Source: an uncultured Elusimicrobia bacterium (GTDB lineage Bacteria > Elusimicrobiota > Elusimicrobia > Elusimicrobiales > Elusimicrobiaceae). Taken from it: a stretch of DNA of 5,728 nucleotides. Of this stretch, positions 1 to 5,728 are shown in pieces. The translations under genes and the position numbers were made by a program. Each line of letters starts with the position of its first letter. Position 1 is the stretch's first letter. The notes beneath the pieces were generated by a model. The model was not told the origin of the DNA. It worked only from the letters and a program-made list of their open reading frames with translations, and did not search any database. The DNA is taken from assembly GCA_947164805.1 (NCBI GenBank), contig CAMUXX010000069.1, forward strand, positions 1-5,728, written 5' to 3'.

Positions 1-244
1 GATGGGTTATGATGATGATACTTCACAAGAAAGCGGCAAATGGACCGGCGGCGGTACTGTAGCCCCTTGGTGGACCGCTATCATGACTGAAATTTTAAAA
101 GATGAGCCTGTGGAAGATTTCCCCGTTCCGGACGGTATTGAATTTGTCTTCGTTAATACCGAAACAGGCAAACTTGCTTTACCTGCAGACCGCAATAAAT
201 TCCTTGAAGCCTTCAAAAAAGGCACTGCTCCCAGTTCTTTTTAG
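1..244 (+). CDS. Class A penicillin-binding protein (PBP1A-like), C-terminal end, 5' partial
   Basis: These are the last 80 codons of a bifunctional peptidoglycan glycosyltransferase/transpeptidase, which polymerises and cross-links the wall on the outer face of the inner membrane. The visible part begins at MGYDDD, the end of the transpeptidase domain, where family members read W-x-G-[YF]-D. Base 1 is a g, consistent with a TGG tryptophan codon just outside the window. Next come the TGGGTVAPWW segment, matching the family's TGG-x-x-A-x-P-x-W pattern, and EDFPVPDGIEFVFVNTETGKLA, matching the family pattern in which a PxGI segment is followed by a strand ending in TG. The protein ends in a short Ser/Pro tail. 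The catalytic SxxK, SxN and KTG motifs and the glycosyltransferase domain would lie upstream. The family is known as mrcA or ponA; I give no symbol because only the tail is visible. The window's left edge, and not a mutation, truncates it. The family call is firm; the exact PBP subtype is inferred. Confidence 0.88.
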   Translation, partial: MGYDDDTSQESGKWTGGGTVAPWWTAIMTEILKDEPVEDFPVPDGIEFVFVNTETGKLALPADRNKFLEAFKKGTAPSSF

Positions 245-264
245 ATGTATTTACCCCCAAAAAT

Positions 265-288
265 AAACACAAATCGGTGTTTCTTTAT
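265..288 (+). terminator. Weak stem-loop after the PBP gene
   Basis: AAACAC (265-270) can pair with GTGTTT (277-282) around a 6-nt loop, followed by CTTTAT. It lies 21 bases after the PBP stop codon, where a terminator is expected. The stem is only 6 bp and AT-rich, and the U-tract is interrupted, so termination here would be inefficient. Confidence 0.3.
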
Positions 289-318
289 ATAGGTCTTTTG
301 GCCCCTTTTATATAGGTC
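284..318 (+). repeat. 12-bp direct repeat upstream of the orphan gene, possible operator
   Basis: TTTATATAGGTC occurs exactly twice, at 284-295 and 307-318, with start points 23 bp apart, close to two helical turns. An inverted pair, TCTTTTG (294-300) and CAAAAGA (318-324), overlaps the second half. The copies sit directly upstream of the -35 candidate at 328-333. If transcription starts near 363, their centres fall at about -73 and -50, where an activator that binds direct repeats, such as an OmpR-type response regulator, usually contacts DNA. The repeat is seen in the sequence; the regulatory role is inferred. Confidence 0.5.
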
Positions 319-327
319 AAAAGATTC

Positions 328-356
328 TTGCGCACTAAAACAATAAAGTCCATAAT
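328..356 (+). promoter_or_regulatory. Putative sigma-70-type promoter for the orphan exported protein
   Basis: A -35 candidate TTGCGC (328-333) matches the first three consensus bases, and a -10 candidate CATAAT (351-356) matches five of six. They are separated by exactly 17 bases. The start codon follows 27 bases after the -10 element, leaving a short leader with a clear Shine-Dalgarno. The AT-rich surroundings make chance matches common, so this is a reasonable but unproven assignment. Confidence 0.42.
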
Positions 357-374
357 ATAAGTATAGATATTAGT

Positions 375-380
375 GAGGTG
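375..380 (+). promoter_or_regulatory. Shine-Dalgarno GAGGTG that decides the start at 384
   Basis: GAGGTG is complementary to the 16S rRNA 3' end and precedes the ATG at 384 with GAGG ending 5 nt before it. The longest open frame would begin at a GTG at 378, but that GTG lies inside this ribosome binding site. The ATG at 384 is therefore the real start. It also places the signal peptide's lysines directly at the N-terminus. Confidence 0.72.
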
Positions 381-383
381 TTA

Positions 384-1865
384 ATGAAAATATTTAATCT
401 AAAGAAACATATATGCATACTCTTGGGCATTATTTTGTTAGTTTCAAGTACACAAATATTCAGTCAGGAAGAAAAGGCAATTTCAGGCATAGTATCCAGC
501 CAGGAAATTGAAGAATTATCCGTCTTAGCAAAAGACATACAGAGAATATATAAAAAGACTTTGAAGAATATTTCAAGTAACTCCAGTTTTATTGATTATA
601 TTAATTCCGGCAATGCTATAAACTCGTATGCCTACGAGGCACCAATAAATAATTCCTATAAACTATATTATGAACAACTTAATGAACTTACGAGTGAAGT
701 ACAGTTATTCCAAAATACAATGAAAAAAACTTATGCTAAATATATAGATACCATGCCTGAAGGTACTTATCAGAAAAAAGTAACAGCAAATTATATTAAA
801 GCTAGAATGAATACCTTATTCCAAACACAAAATTATTATTTAGATAATCTATTGTCTATTAGCGACATAATTGCAGAACACCCTTCAATTGAAGACCTTT
901 CCGTTATTATAAAACCGGTATATTTCCACAGTAGGGAATCAAGGGATGAATATTTAAAAACCCAATATAGAAAGAAATCTAAAGTAAGAAATGAATTTAT
1001 ACATGATTTAGCAGATAACCAAGCCTATTATCAAAAGGCTTTTACGGAAGATATTGATAAATTAATCAGTCAGCTGGAAAAAGCTGAAAGTTCTTTTTCC
1101 AGGGAAACAATTGAATTCTTTTCCAAAAAAGAACATACTGCAGAAGAAATTTTAAGATACTTTGAAACACGTTTGCCTGAAAACCAAAAAGCTATATTGT
1201 TTGCCTTAAAAGTGTCTGATGACGGCTTAACAATAAAACATTTGATTCCTCACATAAGATATTATTTAAAGCAAACAAATAGAAGATTGTGGAAATTAGA
1301 TAAATTTTCTGCTGAGAAATTGACAACTATGCTTTCTAAAATGTCACTGGCCGAAAGAACAAATTTTATAGATGACCTTTTAGATTTTACCCCTGAAACA
1401 AAAATGGCAAGATATGAAATAAAGCAAGCGGAAAAAACTGCCGGCAAAAAGCTTATTGAGAGAAGCAGAATAAAATTATCTGGTACCTTTATGGCTATAG
1501 GCGCATTATTAGTCGCTTCTACAATCGTAGAAGTAAATGCCGATAATAATTTTAGCAAAAGCATTGGGGTATCTGATTTGGCAAAAATAAAACACAAAAT
1601 AGATAACGGGCAATTACTGTCATTACAGGAAATGTCTGCTTATTATACAGATGAAAGGAATTTAGCAGAAGTTAATAAAAACCCATTAGGTTTATTTGAA
1701 GTTTTTGAAATAGCAATAACAATAAATGATTGTTTAGATCAGTTGAATGTAGAAAAATCCCCTCACAATCCTGCTAAACAACAAAAACAAGTATATAAAA
1801 CCTTTGATAAATATCTAGAAAAAGTTGATTTAGATAAAGTTACTTCACAAGTAGGAACTATTTAA
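384..1865 (+). CDS. Hypothetical exported, largely helical protein (493 aa) with one internal hydrophobic segment
   Basis: I do not recognise the family. The N-terminus is a Sec signal peptide: a basic n-region (MKIFNLKKH), a hydrophobic core from about residue 10 to 23, and a signal peptidase I site best placed after IFS at residue 27. There is no lipobox cysteine. The rest is rich in Lys, Glu, Asn, Tyr and Ile, looks mainly alpha-helical, and has charged amphipathic stretches around 190-265 and 295-365. An 18-residue hydrophobic segment (GTFMAIGALLVASTIVEV, about 367-384) follows a basic stretch. About 110 polar residues then run to the stop. No enzyme motif is visible, and the mature part has a single cysteine near residue 450. 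The gene has its own promoter candidate and a strong Shine-Dalgarno, and is convergent with smc. It appears more AT-rich than smc by eye. Export is well supported; function and final location are unknown. Confidence 0.85.
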   Translation: MKIFNLKKHICILLGIILLVSSTQIFSQEEKAISGIVSSQEIEELSVLAKDIQRIYKKTLKNISSNSSFIDYINSGNAINSYAYEAPINNSYKLYYEQLNELTSEVQLFQNTMKKTYAKYIDTMPEGTYQKKVTANYIKARMNTLFQTQNYYLDNLLSISDIIAEHPSIEDLSVIIKPVYFHSRESRDEYLKTQYRKKSKVRNEFIHDLADNQAYYQKAFTEDIDKLISQLEKAESSFSRETIEFFSKKEHTAEEILRYFETRLPENQKAILFALKVSDDGLTIKHLIPHIRYYLKQTNRRLWKLDKFSAEKLTTMLSKMSLAERTNFIDDLLDFTPETKMARYEIKQAEKTAGKKLIERSRIKLSGTFMAIGALLVASTIVEVNADNNFSKSIGVSDLAKIKHKIDNGQLLSLQEMSAYYTDERNLAEVNKNPLGLFEVFEIAITINDCLDQLNVEKSPHNPAKQQKQVYKTFDKYLEKVDLDKVTSQVGTI

Positions 1866-1904
1866 TAAACTAGCTCAACATAAAGCCAAACTGGATTTCC
1901 ACAT

Positions 1905-2033
1905 CCGGCAAGTATTTTTGAGAAAATTTTAATTTTTTCCGCGACGAAGAGTACCGCGAAGTATATGAAGCGAAGCGTAATTTCGGTACTTTAGGAGCGA
2001 AAAAATAAAAATTTACCAAAAAGACGCCGCCGG
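1905..2033. repeat. Long imperfect inverted repeat between the convergent genes
   Basis: The left arm (about 1905-1956) and right arm (about 1984-2033) are imperfect reverse complements. Both arms begin at their outer end with CCGGC, read outward to inward. They share a run of Ts, then an AAATTTT-x-ATTTTTT block with 14 of 15 positions matching, then a less well paired CG-containing stretch, and finish with a perfect AGTACCG/CGGTACT pairing (1950-1956 with 1984-1990). The central loop of 27 nt contains repeated GCGAAG words. It lies entirely between two genes that end toward each other. It could be a miniature or REP-like dispersed element, or a large two-way terminator. The pairing was worked out by hand; gaps make the exact arm ends approximate. 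Confidence 0.6.
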
Positions 2034-2060
2034 TAAAAAATAATATTTGTAGATTCAATA

Positions 2061-5000
2061 TTAGGCAACAAGTTGGTTAATCTTTTCTTCTTGCTCCTTT
2101 AAGTTTAAGGAAAGAACCTTGGAAACACCTTTTTCTTCCATTGTAATACCGTAAAGCATTTGTGCGGCAGACATTGTGGTCTTATTATGTGTTACCACGA
2201 TAAATTGGGTGTTGGCAGAAAATTCTTTAATAACATCAACATATCGGCCCACGTTAGCTTCATCCAAAGGCGCATCAGCCTCGTCCAAGATACAGAAAGG
2301 CGAAGGTTTATGCATAAAGAAGGCAAACAGTAGTGCCAAAGCGGCAAAGGCTTTTTCCCCACCTGATAACACTGCTATGCTTAACAGTTTTTTGCCAGGG
2401 GGTTGTGCGGTTACTTCAATGCCGGTTTCAAGCAAGTTATTAGGATCTGTCAAAGTAAGTTCGGCCTCACCGCCCATAGATAGTTTTTTGTAAATTTGTT
2501 TATAGAAAGTCCTTACTTGTTCAAAAGTATATTTAAAGTTCTCACGCGTGGTGGCATTAATTTTGGTAATTGCCGCCTTTAAGTCGCGTTTTGCATTTTG
2601 AAGGTCTTCAATTTGTTTGGTTAAGAAATCATTTCTTTCTTTTAAAGCATCATATTCCTCAGGTGCTGTCATATTTACAGCACCCATGCTTTCAATACGG
2701 TGGCGCATCATTTTAACACGTTCAAGGTCCACCTTCTTTTCACCCCATTTCATTTGGGCTTCTTCTTGGGTTATATTCCAACTCTCAAGCAAAGTGTTAA
2801 TTATTGCGGTTTTTTGGCGGCGGTGATTGGTTAAAGTATTTTCCAAGTCATGCGCTTTTACCGTAAGTTCGTTAATATGTGTTTTATTTTTGTTTAAAGC
2901 AGAATTTTTGTTATCAAATTCAAGTTTTAAAGCAGTTAAACCTTCTTTCATTTTTGCTTCGGAAAGTTCAAGTGCAGCTAAAGCATCCCGTTGTGCGGTA
3001 AGTTTTGCCTGAGAAGTTAATTTTTCTTCTTCCAATGCCTTAACACGCTCTTGTGATTTAAGCATTTGTTCTTTGCGTTTCTTTTCCTGTTCCGCTAAGT
3101 TTTGTTGTTCACTTGAAGATGTTTTTAAATCAAGTTCAATATTATTTTTCTTCAATTTTACTTCGTATAAAGCGGCATTTGCGCGTTCAATTTCGGTTTT
3201 TAAATTGGCGGCCTCAGCCTCAAGTTCCGTACGTTTTTGGCGCATGGCCTCTGCTTCTCTTTTTGTTTCTTCCTGATTTGTTCTAAAAATTTTTAATTCT
3301 TCTTTGGCCGTATTTATTTTTTGTTTGCGTGCTTCTAAATTTTGTAAAAGTTCTTCTTTATTTTTGTTTATTTGTGCTTGTGCGGCTTCAATTTCCTGTT
3401 TATTTCTTTGGCGTATATTTAAGTTATTTTTGGCAGTATTTAAAGCGATTAAATCTTCTTGGATTTTTGCGGAAGTGTTTTTAATTTCCTGTTCTTTTAA
3501 GGAAATTTCTTCCATGTTTTTGATTATTTTTTGTGCGGTTTCTTCTTGTTCTTTGGTTTTTTGCTTTAAATCTTGCTTGGCTGACTCTTCTTCCGCCCAA
3601 AAACTTTCCAAGGTTTTAACTTCCTTTTCCCCACCGGAAAGCCAAAAACTGCCTGCGACTTCGCTTCCGTCTAGGGCATAACCGCTACACAAATAATCAA
3701 GCAAAGCGGAAAGTTCGGGTTTACATTCAATTAAGGAGCGTAAATTTTGTGCACCGCTAAACATTGAACTTTCGCCCTGTACTTTCGGAACTTTATTTAA
3801 AATTAAAAATCTGCCACGCGCACCGCCTTTCTGTTTTAAAATACTTATGGCTTTTTGTGCGGTTTCAAGATCCCGGCAAATTAAAGAATCAAGGAATTTA
3901 CCCAAGGTTTCTTCAATAGTCAAATTATATTCTTTTTTAAATTTTATATTTTTGCGTAAAGTGCCCATTATACCGGCAATCTTGTTTTCTTCAACAATTT
4001 TTGCGCCGAGCCAATAAGGGTCTTTTTTACCCTGCATTTCAATCATTTGCATTTTGGTTTTTAAGGAAGCAATTTCCGCTTGTAAGGCACTTAAAGTTTT
4101 ATTGAGTTCCTGCCTTTGGTTTTCTAAATTACGTTTTGATTCTTCAAGTTCTTGTTGTTTTTGTTTTAAAGTGTTTAATTCTTGTTCCTTTTGTGTGACT
4201 GTGTTTTGAAAATTTGCAATTTCGCCATCAATACTTTGGGCGCGTTCTTTCTGCGCTTCCAAATTGCGCTGCAGGGTAATTAAATTGTTATTTTCATGCG
4301 AAATGGCACTTTCTTCCAAGGCGATTTTGCCGCTTAATTCCATTTCCTGCTGTGCTAAAGTTAAAAGTTTGGAACTTGCACTTTCCATTTGGCCTTGTAC
4401 GATTTTTAATTGTTCTTCATTTTGTTTTACTTGCGCATATTTTTGGTTATATTTTTCTTGTAAAGGGACAAGTGCTTCCGTTGCTTGGTTTAATTGTTGT
4501 TGCAAACTTTGCAAGGCAGGCGTAAGTTCAAGTAAACGCTTTTTGCTTAATTCTTCTTCGGCTTTAGAACTTTGAAGTTGCAAAGTAATTTCGCCCGTCA
4601 TATTCTGGCAGTTTTGTACAACGCCTTCAAGTAAACCGATTTGATATTTGGCTGCTGAAATCTTTTCATTAAATTCCTGATATTCTTTTTGTTTATGGGT
4701 TAAGTTAAGATCAAGTGCGGCGGCTTCCCCTTCCAAGGCGGAAATGGTGGCCTGCAAATCGTTTATTTCTTTTGTGATAGGTTCCAAAGCAAAAGCGGTT
4801 TGGTTTATTTCTTTATCGTGGCTTTTAATATTTTCAAGTGCAAGAGCGATTTCGCTTTCTTTTAATTCTTCGCGATATTTTTGATATAAACGCGCTTTTC
4901 TTGCTTCACTGTCAAGTTTTTTAATTTGTTCTGCAATCAAAGCCAAAGTGTCACTAAGGCGTGCAATATCCATATCAACATGTTCGAGTTTGCGGATGGC

Positions 5001-5504
5001 TTCGTCGCGTTTTGCCTTGTATTTTGAAACACCAGCAACTTCTTCAAACATCTCGCGTCTTTCAAGCGGACCGGCATTTTCAAGCAAGCGGCTGATTGAG
5101 CCCTGGTCAATAATAGCATAACCTTCACCGCCGATACCTGTATCTAAAAACATTTCGCGTATATCTTTTAAACGGCATTGAACGCGGTTTAAATAATATT
5201 CACTTTCGCCCGAGCGGTAAATTTTACGGGATACTGTTACTTCTGAAAAATCAATAGGGAGTTCGCGCTTTGAGTTATCAAAAATCATATTGACCTGCGC
5301 CATATTTTGCGGAGGTCTTTGCTTGGTACCGTTAAAAATAATATCAACCATTGAACCGGAGCGAAGTGACTTCCAGGACATTTCACCGATAGCCCAACGG
5401 ACGGAATCAATAACATTTGACTTACCGCAACCGTTTGGACCGACGATACACGATACGCCGGGTTCAAAATTTAAACCTATGATTTCAAGCGCTTTTAAGT
5501 ACAT
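2061..5504 (-). CDS. smc: Chromosome partition/condensation protein Smc
   Basis: Smc is the ATPase core of bacterial condensin. It dimerises through its hinge, joins kleisin ScpA and ScpB, and extrudes DNA loops to organise the nucleoid. The domains follow the family order: N-terminal head with Walker A GPNGCGKS (22-29) and the Q-loop glutamine in IIDQGS (Q134); coiled coil to about 490; hinge from about 494 to 640; returning coiled coil; C-terminal head beginning near GAVN (941-944), with signature LSGGEK (1046-1051), Walker B FCILDE (1070-1075), and the switch histidine in VVTHNK (H1106). The start is secure because MYLKALEIIG is the family N-terminus; no Shine-Dalgarno is visible before it. 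Oddities: the FKSF segment normally between IIG and the next strand is absent (about 9 residues), and the hinge jumps from YLCSG to ALDG at 608-610, omitting about 24 residues. The length of 1147 is short by about that sum. Neither scpA nor scpB is in the window. Confidence 0.96.
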   Translation of the reverse strand: MYLKALEIIGLNFEPGVSCIVGPNGCGKSNVIDSVRWAIGEMSWKSLRSGSMVDIIFNGTKQRPPQNMAQVNMIFDNSKRELPIDFSEVTVSRKIYRSGESEYYLNRVQCRLKDIREMFLDTGIGGEGYAIIDQGSISRLLENAGPLERREMFEEVAGVSKYKAKRDEAIRKLEHVDMDIARLSDTLALIAEQIKKLDSEARKARLYQKYREELKESEIALALENIKSHDKEINQTAFALEPITKEINDLQATISALEGEAAALDLNLTHKQKEYQEFNEKISAAKYQIGLLEGVVQNCQNMTGEITLQLQSSKAEEELSKKRLLELTPALQSLQQQLNQATEALVPLQEKYNQKYAQVKQNEEQLKIVQGQMESASSKLLTLAQQEMELSGKIALEESAISHENNNLITLQRNLEAQKERAQSIDGEIANFQNTVTQKEQELNTLKQKQQELEESKRNLENQRQELNKTLSALQAEIASLKTKMQMIEMQGKKDPYWLGAKIVEENKIAGIMGTLRKNIKFKKEYNLTIEETLGKFLDSLICRDLETAQKAISILKQKGGARGRFLILNKVPKVQGESSMFSGAQNLRSLIECKPELSALLDYLCSGYALDGSEVAGSFWLSGGEKEVKTLESFWAEEESAKQDLKQKTKEQEETAQKIIKNMEEISLKEQEIKNTSAKIQEDLIALNTAKNNLNIRQRNKQEIEAAQAQINKNKEELLQNLEARKQKINTAKEELKIFRTNQEETKREAEAMRQKRTELEAEAANLKTEIERANAALYEVKLKKNNIELDLKTSSSEQQNLAEQEKKRKEQMLKSQERVKALEEEKLTSQAKLTAQRDALAALELSEAKMKEGLTALKLEFDNKNSALNKNKTHINELTVKAHDLENTLTNHRRQKTAIINTLLESWNITQEEAQMKWGEKKVDLERVKMMRHRIESMGAVNMTAPEEYDALKERNDFLTKQIEDLQNAKRDLKAAITKINATTRENFKYTFEQVRTFYKQIYKKLSMGGEAELTLTDPNNLLETGIEVTAQPPGKKLLSIAVLSGGEKAFAALALLFAFFMHKPSPFCILDEADAPLDEANVGRYVDVIKEFSANTQFIVVTHNKTTMSAAQMLYGITMEEKGVSKVLSLNLKEQEEKINQLVA

Positions 5505-5607
5505 ATAATATATGATACAAAATTTAGAGCAACGATTAAATAAGAGAATAGGAAATTTACAGTTTACATTGTGTGCCGGCTAATTCTTTTTGGTAAATTT
5601 TGATTAT

Positions 5608-5638
5608 AAAACACCCCCGGGGTTGCGGGGGTGTTTTT
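5608..5638. terminator. Strong intrinsic terminator, usable in both directions
   Basis: A perfect 12-bp stem, AAAACACCCCCG (5608-5619) with CGGGGGTGTTTT (5626-5637), closes a 6-nt GGGTTG loop. A T-run follows on the plus strand, and the A-run on the left gives a U-tract on the minus strand. No credible plus-strand gene ends just before it. It most likely terminates the minus-strand gene whose stop codon is at 5653-5655, and so insulates smc from upstream transcription. Confidence 0.85.
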
Positions 5639-5652
5639 AAGTAAATAATTAA

Positions 5653-5728
5653 TTAACAACTCACAGATAAATCAGTTCCTTCAACATAACAATTTTTAAT
5701 AAGACAATTATTTTCACTCATACACAGG
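5653..5728 (-). CDS. C-terminal end of an unidentified cysteine-rich protein, 5' partial
   Basis: On the minus strand a frame is open from the window edge to a TAA at 5653-5655, giving 24 residues. Four of these are cysteines (spacing C-x5-C-x4-C-x10-C), the last being the final residue. The stop is followed 15 bases later by a strong terminator in the right direction, which is the main reason to accept this as a real gene end. The cysteine pattern suggests a disulfide-bonded exported protein, and some pseudopilin-like proteins end this way, but 24 residues cannot establish a family. An internal ATG (5719-5721) exists; whether translation starts there cannot be judged because only 7 bases precede it. 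Confidence 0.5.
   Translation of the reverse strand, partial: LCMSENNCLIKNCYVEGTDLSVSC

Noticed and set aside
378..383. GTG start for the orphan exported protein
   Set aside because: The GTG is part of the Shine-Dalgarno GAGGTG that serves the ATG at 384, so it cannot be the natural initiation site.
1870..2058. A 62-codon open frame on the minus strand, starting at TTG just after the smc stop
   Set aside because: It runs through the whole inverted repeat, lacks a Shine-Dalgarno, starts at a rare codon and encodes a low-complexity, aromatic and serine-rich peptide. It is most likely a by-product of the repeat, although palindromic elements that remain open do exist.
2176..3681. Several plus-strand open frames of 60-125 codons opposite smc
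   Set aside because: They are antisense shadows of the Lys/Glu/Gln-rich coiled-coil codons, giving Ser/Phe/Leu/Cys-rich nonsense without ribosome binding sites.
2600..4930. Repetitive-looking T-rich stretches on the plus strand
   Set aside because: They are explained by coiled-coil heptads on the coding strand (AAA, GAA, CAA, AAT codons) and are not independent repeats.
5512..5583. A 23-residue plus-strand frame ahead of the terminator at 5608
   Set aside because: It has no ribosome binding site, overlaps the smc leader and has no recognisable features. An open frame this short is expected by chance.
5603..5608. TATAAT on the minus strand as a possible smc -10 element
   Set aside because: The position 17 bp upstream is the C-rich terminator stem, which gives no -35 match, and there is no TGn extension. 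The AT-rich leader nearer the start has no better match, so I do not assign an smc promoter.

Overview
This is a low-GC bacterial window with two complete genes in convergent orientation and a partial gene at each edge. A class A penicillin-binding protein tail and a canonical bacterial SMC indicate a bacterium with a peptidoglycan wall. The wording of the SMC head and the low GC made me think of Elusimicrobiota, but this is an impression from memory and not a demonstrated placement.

Layout, left to right. Bases 1-244 (+) hold the C-terminal end of a bifunctional class A penicillin-binding protein. Bases 245-383 are a regulatory gap with a weak stem-loop, a 12-bp direct repeat spaced 23 bp, a plausible sigma-70-type promoter and a good Shine-Dalgarno. 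Bases 384-1865 (+) encode a 493-residue protein of unknown function with a Sec signal peptide, mostly helical, with one further hydrophobic segment. Bases 1866-2060 separate two converging genes and hold a long imperfect inverted repeat (1905-2033). Bases 2061-5504 (-) encode the chromosome-condensation ATPase Smc, 1147 residues. Bases 5505-5652 are non-coding and contain a strong intrinsic terminator (5608-5638). Bases 5653-5728 (-) hold the last 24 codons of a cysteine-rich protein that continues beyond the window.

The genes do not form one pathway: wall synthesis, an orphan exported protein and chromosome organisation sit side by side with separate transcription signals. I see no CRISPR array, tRNA, rRNA, transposase or evident defence system.

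The points most worth a second look are in smc and in the unexplained DNA. Against the family pattern as I remember it, Smc lacks about 9 residues holding the near-universal FKSF segment before Walker A, and about 24 residues in the second half of the hinge. Both gaps are in frame, and restoring them would bring the protein to about 1180 residues, the usual bacterial length. The other candidates are the inverted repeat at the convergent junction and the orphan exported protein behind its repeat-containing promoter.
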